From the NCBI GenBank assembly GCA_023269935.1, contig JAGDXC010000004.1, positions 1 to 43,942 on the forward strand: DNA of 43,942 nt, given 5' to 3'. Shown here piece after piece: positions 16,551-25,298 of the stretch. The notes under the pieces were generated by a model. The model did no database searches. It worked only from the letters and a program-made list of their open reading frames with translations, and had not been told where the DNA came from. Numbering within the stretch: position 1 is the first letter of the stretch; each line of letters begins with the position of its first letter. Origin of the DNA: Thermocladium sp. GTDB lineage: Archaea > Thermoproteota > Thermoprotei > Thermoproteales > Thermocladiaceae. Position numbers and translations under genes: made by a program.

Positions 16551-16923
16551 TGATTTCCCCCTTATCTAAATCGATTATAATGACGGCACCATCATTTATG
16601 TTAAGTATTGAGTCGGGAAGATTTGTCACTAACGGTATGCCAGCCATCACGGACCCTATCAGCATCAACGTATCGGCATTAATGGTCAATATAGCCAAGG
16701 GAGCATTTCCATACTTAACTAATTGATACATTATGTATGGACCAACGGTGGAGCCTCTTGAGTAGGGAAGTATGAGGATTCGACCGGCAATAGGCTTCTC
16801 ACCATCATTTACTTTAATAACGCCTCTCAAGCCATCTACATCGCCCAGAAATGATATGGGGGTTTTAATTACCACCGCATTGCCTTGTACCTTACCTTTT
16901 CCATAAATGGTTTTGCCCCTCAT
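16540..16923 (-). CDS. Mevalonate 5-phosphate dehydratase small subunit (aconitase X swivel, DUF126)
   Basis: About 127 residues of the aconitase swivel domain: KGKVQGNAVVIKTPISFLGDVD starts it, and LPYSRGSTVGPYIMYQL is its signature. In archaea the small subunit pairs with the aconitase X large subunit to dehydrate mevalonate 5-phosphate to anhydromevalonate phosphate for isoprenoid lipid synthesis. The ATG at 16923 overlaps the large-subunit stop (TGATG); a GTG at 16926 is also in frame. The tight coupling supports a heterodimer. Confidence 0.92.
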   Translation of the reverse strand: MRGKTIYGKGKVQGNAVVIKTPISFLGDVDGLRGVIKVNDGEKPIAGRILILPYSRGSTVGPYIMYQLVKYGNAPLAILTINADTLMLIGSVMAGIPLVTNLPDSILNINDGAVIIIDLDKGEINVE

Positions 16924-18089
16924 CACATCAATTCACCAATGCAGTCCTCTACATCGCATGGCATTGCCCTAACATTAACTAGGCGAGGCATGTAATAGAC
17001 CGATTTAGAGGATGGCGTGGCCACATTAAGTAAGCCCCTATTTCGAAGGAAGGGAGACACTATTGGACATGTATCGGTTATAATGTGAACATTGGATCCC
17101 TTTAACCGTGAGATTAGGCTGGGCGATAAATATGATTTCACGAAGCGGGATGTACTTATGAGGAGGGGCTTCGACAAGTGGGGGAACCCTTTTTCCTCAA
17201 TTAGCTTAATCACATGCATTACTTCCTCTAGATCTGCGTGAGGGCAGCCTATGAATAATGCATCATATTCAGGCGTAGGAGCCAGCTTCACGTCATTCTC
17301 ATTAATTGTAAATGACTCCTCCATGTCTCCCTTGTCCTTGTATGACCTCCAATTAGGATTAATGCCCTCTATAATCATGAATGGATTAGGGGAATACGTG
17401 GCGAAGGATGAGAGCAAGGCTTTGAGCCCCCTCTCCGGCATGTTATTGATAATGACATAGGGAATCCTATCACCGGCGAATTCGCCAATCATTTTGCCGA
17501 TAACACCGGCCTTTGCTTGACTTACCTTGCCATTAACTTTAATAATAACCTTAGGCAACCTATTCTCAGGTATATAGAGACCAAACGCCGGCACCTTACC
17601 TGTTATCGCTGATAATATAGTGAATGGGCCCGGCAATTTCTCGCTTATCGCATCCCTCACTGAATTTATGTACGCTATGGCATTCGACTCACCCCATGCA
17701 TGAATAGTGCCCGGAGGAGTCCTCAATACATCATATGGGGCGCAAGTAAACCATGCACTAGCACCCATATCGATTAATGAGCGCATTATCTCAATTTGTT
17801 TAGTCTTAAATGATTCATCGACTGGAGTATCATCTCCATCAAGCTCCATTCCCATTGGATTAACTGTAGCGAACGTCTTAAATCGAGCACCACTTCTCGC
17901 CAGGTCCCTAAGGAACTCAACGCCCGCATCTCCAATAGTCTGATAACTCACGCCACTTACGTGAACGGTCTCAACATCTAATAAACGAGAAGCGCCCAGT
18001 GATTCCCCCACCTTAACTATCGTAGCAAATGCTCGACCGTAAGGGTCATCCCTAGATAAGGCAGCCTCATCCTCTCTTGTTAAGTACAT
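16923..18089 (-). CDS. Mevalonate 5-phosphate dehydratase large subunit (aconitase X, DUF521)
   Basis: A 388-residue aconitase X catalytic subunit. Typical segments are MYLTREDEAAL at the start, ETVHVSGVSYQTIGDAG, FATVNPMGMELDG, WFTCAPYDVLRTPPGTIHAWGESNAI, EYDALFIGCPHADLEE and a late IITDTCPIVSPF. Cysteines in the CAPY, GCPHA and DTCP segments are the expected [4Fe-4S] ligands. It acts with the small subunit encoded immediately downstream in the archaeal modified mevalonate pathway. The ATG at 18089 lies about 26 nt after a TATA-like TTTTAAA, consistent with a leaderless mRNA heading the operon. Confidence 0.93.
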   Translation of the reverse strand: MYLTREDEAALSRDDPYGRAFATIVKVGESLGASRLLDVETVHVSGVSYQTIGDAGVEFLRDLARSGARFKTFATVNPMGMELDGDDTPVDESFKTKQIEIMRSLIDMGASAWFTCAPYDVLRTPPGTIHAWGESNAIAYINSVRDAISEKLPGPFTILSAITGKVPAFGLYIPENRLPKVIIKVNGKVSQAKAGVIGKMIGEFAGDRIPYVIINNMPERGLKALLSSFATYSPNPFMIIEGINPNWRSYKDKGDMEESFTINENDVKLAPTPEYDALFIGCPHADLEEVMHVIKLIEEKGFPHLSKPLLISTSRFVKSYLSPSLISRLKGSNVHIITDTCPIVSPFLRNRGLLNVATPSSKSVYYMPRLVNVRAMPCDVEDCIGELM

Positions 18090-18109
18090 TGAATGAGTTT
18101 TTGGTTTTG

Positions 18110-18120
18110 GTTTAAAATAG
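18110..18120 (-). promoter_or_regulatory. TATA-like box of the aconitase X operon
   Basis: On the minus strand CTATTTTAAAC lies about 26 nt before the ATG at 18089. Confidence 0.5.
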
Positions 18121-18136
18121 TTTCTCGGAAAAATAG

Positions 18137-18445
18137 TTAGAGCAACTCTATCTCTATTTTAACATCCTCTGGAACCTTAATTCTCATTAATTGCCTCATG
18201 GCTCGCTCATCCGCGTCAATATCGATCAGTCTCTTGTGAATCCTCATCTCCCAGTGATCGAAAGTATGATAACCTTGGCCGCTGGGTGCCCGTCTAACAG
18301 TCACCATCATCCTCTTAACGGGAAGCGGGGCAGGACCCCGAACCCTAACTCCCAGCTTCTGCACTAAGTCAACTATATCCCTGGCCAATCCATCCACGGC
18401 CTCGGGATCCGTTCCCCATATTCTGATTCGCGCGGTTTTAGGCAT
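18137..18445 (-). CDS. rpsJ: 30S ribosomal protein S10
   Basis: A 102-residue protein starting KTARIRIWGTDPEAVDGL and containing VRGPAPLPVKRMMVTVRRAPSG and FDHWEMRIHKRLIDID, the diagnostic S10/uS10 segments. It binds the small-subunit head and, in archaea, is usually encoded right after EF-1 alpha, as here with a 26-bp gap. The two are probably cotranscribed. Confidence 0.97.
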   Translation of the reverse strand: MPKTARIRIWGTDPEAVDGLARDIVDLVQKLGVRVRGPAPLPVKRMMVTVRRAPSGQGYHTFDHWEMRIHKRLIDIDADERAMRQLMRIKVPEDVKIEIELL

Positions 18446-18471
18446 TATATCTTCACTTCAACCCAGAATCA

Positions 18472-19806
18472 TTAGGTCTTTATCTCTACCTTAGCGGGTT
18501 TAATCTCAATTATTTGCCCAGCTGCAACTGTCCTACCCATATCCCTCAACGCGAATCGACCAAGTGCAGCCATATCGCTGTACCTCTCCACTACCACTGG
18601 CTTCAGCGGCTTCATCCTAACTATAGCAACATCGCCTCTCTTTAGGAATTGAGGCTTCTGCTCAACGGTTTGGCCTGTTCTTGGATCAAGCTTGGAAATT
18701 AATTCGATGAATTGAGTTGGCACCGTAGCTGTATGGACATGCATGACGGGCGTGTAGCCGACACCTATAGCGGTTGGATGCTCCAATATTACGACACGAG
18801 CTACTATTTCCTCCGCTACAGTGGGTGGATTATTCAGGTGGCCCAATACATCGCCCCTCTTCACATCATTCTTATCAATGCCCCTGACGTTTATTCCAAC
18901 ATTATCTCCTGGCTTAGCGTCCTCTAATTTCATGTGGTGAGTCTCAATGCTTCTCACGTCGCCTACCTTAGCTGATGGCATTACTACTATCCTATCGCCA
19001 TTCTTTAATATGCCGCTTTCAACCCTACCCACTATGACGGTGCCCGCGCCAGTTACTGAGAAGACGTCTTGAACTGGCATTCGTAGTGGTTTATCGGTTA
19101 GCCTGGGCGGTGGCTGGAGAGCATCAAGAAGCTCTAGTAAGGTTGGGCCATTGTACCACGTCATCGTAGCGCTCTTGGCCTTTATATTATCGCCGGTGAC
19201 TGCGCTAACCGGTATGAATGGTACCTTGGTTGGATCATAACCAAGCAGCCTCATTAATTTGCCTAGATCGGCCTTTATTTGTTCGAACCTCTTTTGATCG
19301 AAGTTAACTACATCCATCTTATTTACTGCAACTATCAATTGATTAACACCGAGTGTCTTCAATAGGAAGAGGTGTTCCCTGGCTTGTCCCTGAGGCCCTA
19401 TTGCTGCCTCGAATTCTCCTGGCCTAGCTGATACTACGAGCAGGGCAGCGTCTGCTTGGCTTGCACCAACTATCATGTTCTTAACGAAGTCCCTATGGCC
19501 TGGTAGGTCTATAATTGTGATGAAGTACTTAGGAGTCTCGAAACCCACATGCATTGCATCAATGGTGATTCCTCTCTCCCTCTCCTCCTTAAGCCTATCC
19601 AGTATCCAGGCGTACTTGAAGTCCTCCTTTCCAAGCTTCTTTGCTTGCTCCTCAATCTCTTTAAAGCCCTTCTCATCAACGTAGCCGGTCTCCAAAAGTA
19701 GCCTACCTGTTAGGGTGGACTTGCCATTATCTATGTGTCCTACTACCGCGAGGTTTATGTGCGGTTTCTTCAATGCACTCTCCTGCGGTTGCTTAACTAT
19801 GCTCAT
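18472..19806 (-). CDS. tuf: Translation elongation factor EF-1 alpha
   Basis: The archaeal GTPase that brings aminoacyl-tRNA to the ribosome, about 444 residues. G1 is GHIDNGKST, G2 is in the RERGITID region, G3 is DLPGHRDF, G4 is NKMD and G5 is VSAVTGDN. Domains 2 and 3 follow (PVQDVFSVTGAGTVIVGRVESG...AVVRMKPLKP-like VAIVRMKPLKPVVVE). I chose the ATG at 19806 because it follows a TATA-like box by about 28 nt and gives the usual short N-terminus; an in-frame GTG at 19818 is possible. S10 follows. Confidence 0.97.
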   Translation of the reverse strand: MSIVKQPQESALKKPHINLAVVGHIDNGKSTLTGRLLLETGYVDEKGFKEIEEQAKKLGKEDFKYAWILDRLKEERERGITIDAMHVGFETPKYFITIIDLPGHRDFVKNMIVGASQADAALLVVSARPGEFEAAIGPQGQAREHLFLLKTLGVNQLIVAVNKMDVVNFDQKRFEQIKADLGKLMRLLGYDPTKVPFIPVSAVTGDNIKAKSATMTWYNGPTLLELLDALQPPPRLTDKPLRMPVQDVFSVTGAGTVIVGRVESGILKNGDRIVVMPSAKVGDVRSIETHHMKLEDAKPGDNVGINVRGIDKNDVKRGDVLGHLNNPPTVAEEIVARVVILEHPTAIGVGYTPVMHVHTATVPTQFIELISKLDPRTGQTVEQKPQFLKRGDVAIVRMKPLKPVVVERYSDMAALGRFALRDMGRTVAAGQIIEIKPAKVEIKT

Positions 19807-19828
19807 ATCGAACTCCACTTAGGTTCTG

Positions 19829-19840
19829 AATTTAAAAGCT
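19829..19840 (-). promoter_or_regulatory. TATA-like box of the EF-1 alpha gene
   Basis: On the minus strand AGCTTTTAAATT is centred about 28 nt before the ATG at 19806. Confidence 0.5.
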
Positions 19841-19972
19841 TAACTACGCCGAGACAACGTGGCGAGGCAATTAAAATCGAGGAGAAAATGAGGGAATAGT
19901 TCTTAGCCGAGCCACTGGGTGCTTAATTAACTGGGCCTCACTTTCTTTAGAAAGATAGAAATGAGCCCAGAC

Positions 19973-20236
19973 CTATCTCTTTGCTGAATTAACGCAATTC
20001 AAGCATATTCTCTTTAGTCCAATTCTAACACTATGCTTCCTGCAAACCAATCGTCCACAGGAGGCGCAAGTTGATATTGAGTAATCGCCGCAAATATAGC
20101 AAGCTGTCTCTAAGCATGCTAGGCAAATACCGTGTTCTTCGCTAAAATCCAGTTCACAAACATGCCTACCACACTTGTTGCATACATATTTAGCAATATT
20201 ATCCCTACATATGTCACACTTATGGTTAAGCCCCAA
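19973..20236 (-). CDS. Small multi-zinc-binding (B-box-like) protein
   Basis: An 87-residue protein made almost entirely of zinc ligands: CDICRDNIAKYVCNKCGRHVC, then HGICLACLETACYICGD, CASCGRLVCRKH and a final CLNC. The spacing of CxxC pairs with interspersed Asp/His resembles tandem B-box or RING-like cross-brace fingers. It could mediate protein or nucleic-acid contacts; no function is known to me. It lies between EF-1 alpha and the phosphoribosyltransferase on the same strand. Confidence 0.8.
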   Translation of the reverse strand: MGLNHKCDICRDNIAKYVCNKCGRHVCELDFSEEHGICLACLETACYICGDYSISTCASCGRLVCRKHSVRIGLKRICLNCVNSAKR

Positions 20237-20302
20237 TTTAGGTCCCTCCGACTAAGTTACACCCAATGTTCCCTTAATTAAGCTAGTTCTGAACCAATAG
20301 GA

Positions 20303-20989
20303 TCACTTATTAACTATGTACTCCGCCCCATCACTTGTTCTGCTCATTAACCCTAACTGCTCTAGATTATTGAGCGCCTTACTTATGTAGGAGAGCGGAA
20401 CCTTCATCACTTCATCGCCATACCATTCACGCATCTTATCCACTATCTCCGTGAGGCCCCACCGCTTCTTTGATGAGGCCTCCTCAGTTACTATTCTCTT
20501 AACGAAGTTAGTTACGTCCTCAGTTACATTCCATGGATAGACGAACCACTTCCAATCGGTTACATTTAACGAGTAATAATCAGGCTTAAATTTAGCCACT
20601 GTAGATATCCACTGAAGCGCTGCAGACCTAACCTCACTTGCCCCAGACTTCTCTGCATAGGCCTTAGCCAAGGCAATGCTATCACCCGTATCCACTATGT
20701 CATCTATGACCAGCACTCTCTTACCCGTTAAGCTCTCTCCTTTCGCCTCATGCTTGATGAATGCCTTCTCTATAACCTGAGCCGTGCTGGGCCAATGAAC
20801 CACTTGAACACTAACTAGATCAGTTACTCCTAAATTATCGCAGACCAACCTAGCCGGCACATAGCCGCCGCGGGCAACGGCCATAATTACTTCAGGCCCC
20901 CATCCACTATCGATTATTTTATTGGATAAATCACGTGCCCAATCAACTATCTCATCCCAAGACACTAGCTTCACGGCAACTCTAACCAT
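20303..20989 (-). CDS. Purine phosphoribosyltransferase with C-terminal helical extension
   Basis: About 228 residues. The PRPP-binding loop reads RVLVIDDIVDTGDSIALAKAY, and the N-terminal part VIMAVARGGYVPARLVCDNLG is the usual PRTase loop. It would transfer ribose phosphate from PRPP to a purine base in salvage, as for archaeal hypoxanthine/xanthine/guanine PRTases. After the core, residues from about 170 on (GLTEIVDKMREWYGDEVMKV...YISKALNNLEQLGLMSRT) read like a winged helix. I start at the ATG at 20989 (MVRVAVKLVSW), since the upstream in-frame residues are not conserved-looking; 21013 is an alternative. Confidence 0.87.
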   Translation of the reverse strand: MVRVAVKLVSWDEIVDWARDLSNKIIDSGWGPEVIMAVARGGYVPARLVCDNLGVTDLVSVQVVHWPSTAQVIEKAFIKHEAKGESLTGKRVLVIDDIVDTGDSIALAKAYAEKSGASEVRSAALQWISTVAKFKPDYYSLNVTDWKWFVYPWNVTEDVTNFVKRIVTEEASSKKRWGLTEIVDKMREWYGDEVMKVPLSYISKALNNLEQLGLMSRTSDGAEYIVNK

Positions 20990-21084
20990 AACATTAACAA
21001 CTATATAAATCAAGGTTTATGAATATTACGCAAAACATGATTGCACAAAAACATGACCGGGAAATATTATGGTTAAGCTATGTC

Positions 21085-21130
21085 GATAAAATTAATGATG
21101 AACTTCATCTTTCAGGGATGATGAGGCAGA
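21085..21130 (+). repeat. Degenerate terminal-like copy of the dispersed element
   Basis: GATAAAATTAATGATGAACT is followed by a weak hairpin (CATCTTTCAGGGATG) and ATGAGGCAGA. It parallels the copy at 8079-8127 position by position but with a decayed stem. It lies in the 350-bp divergent region between the phosphoribosyltransferase and CLC genes; I see no other gene there. Confidence 0.35.
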
Positions 21131-21365
21131 ACCCATAATGTAGCTCCCAAGACCTTTGAGGGGCAATAGCTCATAAAGTGGGTTAATAATTTGAAGTCTC
21201 TAACAACAAGGAAATATTAGCATCTCTCGTTTAAGTCCATTATCATATATCTTCATTTAACGAGCATAGCATTGATGAAGTAATACTAAACTTGACTTGG
21301 GACTTAAGACTTCCCTATTTTTATTATGAAAAACATAAATAGCCTATGGATGTTTGCCAATAATA

Positions 21366-23144
21366 ATGTCGAAGCTTTCAATCATGGCTTATTTCGAGAA
21401 ATGGTTTATTCTAGGGGTTATAGCTGGCATTATAGCAGGCCTAGCGGCGGCAACGTTTTATATGCTTTTACACCTATTTGAGCTATTATTCATTGAAAGA
21501 ATGGTGGGCATCTCCTATCCTAGACCTATAGGCGAGGGAGGGAATCCTCTAGCATTTACTTTTCACGCTGGTAGGTATTACCTAATTCCTTTGTCTTTGT
21601 CATTGGGTGGCTTATTGTCTGGATTAATAGTCTATATTTTTGCTCCGGAAGCTGAGGGACATGGAACTGATGCCGCCATAAGGGCCTACCATTATTTCCA
21701 AGGTAAAATACGGCGAATTGTAATACCTGTGAAAATAATTGCATCGGCAATAACAATAGGATCCGGAGGAAGCGCTGGGAGGGAAGGGCCTACTGCACAA
21801 TTTTCTGCAGGTGTCGGATCAATGCTTGCAGACATGCTTAGACTTTCACCGGAGGATAGAAGGAGGATGGTTGCTATTGGAATAGGGGCTGGAATAGGTT
21901 CCATTTTTAAAACGCCAATAGGTGGGGCTTTGCTTGCAGCCGAAGTACTTTATCGAAGAGATCTAGAGCCGGAGGTGATCTATCCAGCATTAGTGGCTTC
22001 TGCAATAGGATACGCAATATTTGGTTCCATGTTTGGCTTTACCCCAGTTTTTGGGTATTATTATGGATCATTTAATCCCCTGAGGCTGCCTTTCTATGGT
22101 GTTTTAGGGGTAATTACCGGCATTTTGGCAATAGTATATGTCAAGGTGTTTTATGGAATTAATTCATTTTTTAAGAAAATGCGGATACCTAATCATTTTA
22201 AGCCTATGGTGGGCGCCATATTTGCCAGCGCTGTAGCATTGTTAGCGCCGGAGGTTCTTGGAACAGGTTATGGTTGGATAGATTTAATGGAGTATGGAAG
22301 GATCAATACGCTCTATTCTCCATTCATTCCAGCATTGATATTGATAATTCTTTTACCATTCCTTAAAATCCTAGCCACTTCATTTTCGGTAGGTTCAGGC
22401 GGCAGCGGCGGCGTTTTCGCGCCAGGCCTATTCATAGGGGCCTCTATTGGTGCAAGCATGGGATTATTTTTCCACTATTTATTCCCATCAATAATTCCCA
22501 ATATAGCGCCTTTCGTGATAGTTGGAATGGCTGCATTTTTCGGCGCAGCAGGAAAAGTACCTTTATCCGTGATAGTTATGATTACGGAAATGACGGGAAG
22601 CCTACAATTGTTACCCGGCACTATGATAGCGGTTGCAATATCATACTTGGTATCTGGGAATTACACGATTTATAAATCCCAAGTGCCCACCAGGAGGGAT
22701 TCCCCAGCCCATAAATCCGAGTACGAGATGCCATTACTGAGGATGATCAAGGTAGGCAATGCCAAGCTAGTTGACGTTAAGGTAAGAACTGATGATGAGG
22801 TAAACAAGGCCTTAAACATAATGCTGGAACAAAAATTCCTAAGCTTGCCTGTAATTGATAACTCGGGCAAATTAATAGGCATTATTTATTTAAACGATTT
22901 AAGAAATGCCAAAGAGGGGGAATTAGTTGGCAAATACGTAATTAGAGGAATACCTTATGTAACACCCAATTCTAGCCTTGAAGATGCATGGGAAATAATG
23001 AGTAGAAATAGAAGTAGATGGGTTTGCGTTGTTGAAAACGATAAATATAGAGGGATAGTTACAATGGAGGATTTATTGGCTGCCTATAAAGAAAGGGCGC
23101 CGCAAATAATGGACACAAATGATGCCAAGCATGAAACTAATTAA
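21366..23144 (+). CDS. CLC-family chloride channel/transporter with CBS domains
   Basis: A membrane protein of about 592 residues. The CLC signatures are [20 protein letters not shown] (GREGP with the gating Glu), [22 protein letters not shown], and [18 protein letters not shown] (GGxFAP). Around eleven hydrophobic helices span residues 8-440. The last 125 residues are a pair of CBS domains ([29 protein letters not shown]..., then [15 protein letters not shown]), which often bind adenine nucleotides and regulate transport. The gating Glu suggests a Cl-/H+ exchanger. The ATG at 21366 is preferred over the in-frame TTG at 21354. Confidence 0.93.
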   Translation: MSKLSIMAYFEKWFILGVIAGIIAGLAAATFYMLLHLFELLFIERMVGISYPRPIGEGGNPLAFTFHAGRYYLIPLSLSLGGLLSGLIVYIFAPEAEGHGTDAAIRAYHYFQGKIRRIVIPVKIIASAITIGSGGSAGREGPTAQFSAGVGSMLADMLRLSPEDRRRMVAIGIGAGIGSIFKTPIGGALLAAEVLYRRDLEPEVIYPALVASAIGYAIFGSMFGFTPVFGYYYGSFNPLRLPFYGVLGVITGILAIVYVKVFYGINSFFKKMRIPNHFKPMVGAIFASAVALLAPEVLGTGYGWIDLMEYGRINTLYSPFIPALILIILLPFLKILATSFSVGSGGSGGVFAPGLFIGASIGASMGLFFHYLFPSIIPNIAPFVIVGMAAFFGAAGKVPLSVIVMITEMTGSLQLLPGTMIAVAISYLVSGNYTIYKSQVPTRRDSPAHKSEYEMPLLRMIKVGNAKLVDVKVRTDDEVNKALNIMLEQKFLSLPVIDNSGKLIGIIYLNDLRNAKEGELVGKYVIRGIPYVTPNSSLEDAWEIMSRNRSRWVCVVENDKYRGIVTMEDLLAAYKERAPQIMDTNDAKHETN

Positions 23145-23155
23145 TCTGGATAATG

Positions 23156-23203
23156 ATCTGACCGCCTCCCCGCCCTAAAGGACGAGACTTGCCCCCTTTT
23201 ATT
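23156..23203 (-). repeat. Terminal-like copy of the dispersed element
   Basis: On the minus strand AATAAAAGGGGGCAAG is followed by hairpin CTCGTCCTTTAGGGCGGGG and then AGGCGGTCAGA. The ending matches GGAGGAGGTCAG of the copies at 8079-8127 and 41596-41776 apart from one base. It lies in the convergent gap between the CLC gene and the 23232 gene. Confidence 0.5.
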
Positions 23204-23231
23204 AACTATCTATGCTTATTGTCCTTGAACT

Positions 23232-23624
23232 TTACTCGTTTTCTTGAACTAGGTCAAATTCGTAGCCTGCAATGAATAATCTGCCATCCATTATTAATTT
23301 ACGTCTAGCCAAGTCAAGCTCATTTATGAGTCCCTCACGAATCTCGTATTCAACGTTGCCCTCAATGCATTCTCCGCTTCTTATCGTGAATAAATTGGTC
23401 AGCGGCTTGCTTGATCCGGCCCAATCACTGTCTAGCGTTATCTTTATCCAATTAACCCAATCCTCGAGCCCTGTCTTAGTTATGGGGCCGCCAAACCTTA
23501 GCCTGACATTAAGGTCTGCACTGGATCTATTACAGTAGCGGATAGATGCCTCATACTTATGATATCCGCTGAGGTCCCTTGTCACGTATACTATGAATCT
23601 ATGAATTATGACTTTCTTATCCAT
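23232..23624 (-). CDS. Hypothetical beta-rich protein
   Basis: I do not recognise this 130-residue protein. Short alternating hydrophobic segments (KVIIHRFIVYVTRDL, KYEASIRYCNR, LNVRLRFGG, WVNWIKITLDSDW) suggest a beta sandwich, with a charged helix near 105-120 (ELDLARRKLIMDGR). No signal peptide or membrane helix is present. It sits alone between CLC and tRNA-Val, convergent with the former. Confidence 0.65.
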   Translation of the reverse strand: MDKKVIIHRFIVYVTRDLSGYHKYEASIRYCNRSSADLNVRLRFGGPITKTGLEDWVNWIKITLDSDWAGSSKPLTNLFTIRSGECIEGNVEYEIREGLINELDLARRKLIMDGRLFIAGYEFDLVQENE

Positions 23625-23811
23625 CCTTGTAAGCGAAGGCCTTCGAGGTCTTAAGAGTTACGCCTCCTTACATTTCCTATAGCCACTATCCCTAGCTATA
23701 AAGAATTAGCTAGGGGAAGCTTAGGGTTATTTTCTTGTAAGGATTTTTCATTGTTCTCATCATATAGTGGGGCAAAATTAAAAAGGGGCAATACTGATTC
23801 GGGAATTACAT

Positions 23812-23884
23812 GGGCCCGTGGTCTAGCGGCTAGGACGTTCGCCTTACGCGCGAGAGGTCCCGGGTTCAAATCCCGGCGGGCCCA
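23812..23884 (+). tRNA. tRNA-Val (UAC)
   Basis: Acceptor GGGCCCG (23812-23818) pairs with CGGGCCC (23877-23883). The D stem is GTCT/GGAC, the anticodon stem TTCGC/GCGAG, and the loop CTTACGC gives anticodon TAC at 23845-23847. The T arm is CCGGG TTCAAAT CCCGG. The discriminator is A and CCA is not encoded. No intron. Confidence 0.96.
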
Positions 23885-23954
23885 CTTTTACCCGTTAGGG
23901 GCTACGGTTCCATACCTTTAGCAATTAATAAAAATCCGAGACGCTTATTGACCC

Positions 23955-24824
23955 ATGGGCTTCATAGATGCGCATACCCACTTGATTTTTCCTAGACTAA
24001 TAGGCAGCGATGTGGAGAGAATTAAGTCGGAGTTAAGGGATGGTTTTAAAGCAATAGATTATGAAAACGTCAAGGATGTAGTTAAATTAATGGATGAGTT
24101 AGGCATGGATTATGTGGTAATAATGGCTTATCCAGCATCAATATATGGCGATGCAAGCGATCTCCCCCTTAGAGTCATAAATGTGGTTAAGGAATATGCG
24201 GATAGATTCGCCGTATTTGGGGGCCTTGATTTCCAGAGAATTAATGGTAAACAGGAAGCGCTGGATTCACTTGAGAGGCAGTATGAGGCTGGGATAAGTG
24301 GGATAAAGCTTCATCCGGTGCATCAATGGGTGAAGCCAAATGCCTATAGGGAAGAGGAAGGAAGAATAATGGTTCTAGAGACCTTATACGAGTTCGCGGT
24401 AGACAATGGGTTGCCGGTCACTATTCACACGGGCACAAGCGCATTCTCGCCGGCTAGGAATAAGTATGGGGATCCAATATTCATAGATGATGTTGCGGTG
24501 GACTTCCCGAGGCTACAATTAATTATGGCGCATGCGGGCAGACCCATATGGATGCAGACCGCTTTTCAATTAGCCAGAATAAGAAGCAATATATATCTAG
24601 AGCTATCCGGCATACCGCCCAAGAGACTGCTCTCCTATCTTCCTCGAATAGATGAATTAAGCAATAAATCGATTTATGGAAGCGACATAGGAAGCCCTGG
24701 AGTAAAGGGACTTAGGGAGAACCTCGAGGAATTCCTCTCCATAGACTTGCCCAAGAACTCATTGGAGGCAATGACCTCGATAAATGCCAAACGATTAATT
24801 AAACCATTATCAGCAATGCATTGA
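23955..24824 (+). CDS. Amidohydrolase (amidohydrolase_2 family)
   Basis: A 289-residue TIM-barrel metal hydrolase. Ligand motifs appear in order: FIDAHTHL (HxH) near the start, GIKLHPVHQ, VTIHTGTSAF, LIMAHAGRPIW and a late IYGSDIGSPG with the catalytic Asp. The family includes decarboxylases and hydrolases of cyclic or aromatic acids; the substrate is not evident. It begins with ATG 70 bp after tRNA-Val and is followed by a non-coding stretch. Confidence 0.85.
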   Translation: MGFIDAHTHLIFPRLIGSDVERIKSELRDGFKAIDYENVKDVVKLMDELGMDYVVIMAYPASIYGDASDLPLRVINVVKEYADRFAVFGGLDFQRINGKQEALDSLERQYEAGISGIKLHPVHQWVKPNAYREEEGRIMVLETLYEFAVDNGLPVTIHTGTSAFSPARNKYGDPIFIDDVAVDFPRLQLIMAHAGRPIWMQTAFQLARIRSNIYLELSGIPPKRLLSYLPRIDELSNKSIYGSDIGSPGVKGLRENLEEFLSIDLPKNSLEAMTSINAKRLIKPLSAMH

Positions 24825-25224
24825 GCTTCCTCGCCTTGATAGGCGGAGCGCTTCAGGATCCTATTACCTTTATGGATTGCCCATTCCCTTAATTGCCAGC
24901 GAAATAAAATAAAACCCAAAACCACTCTCAAATCCTCATAAGAGACATGGTTGTCCTTTTCATTTTTATAAATATCATTATTATATTATTTTTCCGCTAA
25001 TAATTGATAATAAATCTTGCGAGAAAGCATTATTATTGAACGACCCCGCGGCTCGTCCTTCAAGCATCACCGTGTAGGGGGGACACCCCCGCTCTGCCTG
25101 AATCCCAACGAGCCGACTAATTCCGTACATTGACTTTAACCTTAAAAACATTTCGTTGAAAAGAGTCAACTCACTCCTAAGGAGGGGGTAAAAAATAAAA
25201 ACGCCTATGCTTGATCGAGGCAAG
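24825..25224 (+). other. Non-coding region before tRNA-Phe
   Basis: About 400 bp without a convincing gene. A possible hairpin just after the amidohydrolase stop (TCGCCTTGATAGGCGG near 24833) could act as a terminator. A larger structured segment at 25045-25116 is listed separately. Confidence 0.5.
25045..25116. other. Structured intergenic segment, possible RNA or element relic
   Basis: GGCTCGT (25050-25056) can pair with ACGAGCC (25108-25114), enclosing a strong inner hairpin GGGGG/CCCCC (25078-25082 with 25086-25090). A minus-strand frame through it reads QAERGCPPYTVMLEG, which might be the decayed C-terminus of a TnpB-like protein, but the fit is vague. Strand and role are open. Confidence 0.35.
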
Positions 25225-25298
25225 GCCCCGGTAGCTTAGACTGGGTGAGCACCCGGCTGAAGACCGGGGGGTCCTGGGTTCAAATCCCAGCCGGGGCA
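25225..25298 (+). tRNA. tRNA-Phe (GAA)
   Basis: Acceptor GCCCCGG (25225-25231) pairs with CCGGGGC (25291-25297). The anticodon stem CCCGG/CCGGG encloses loop CTGAAGA, giving GAA. The T arm is CTGGG TTCAAAT CCCAG. The discriminator is A; CCA is not encoded. No intron. Its last 19 bases are also the antisense of the end of the GH15 gene. Confidence 0.96.
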
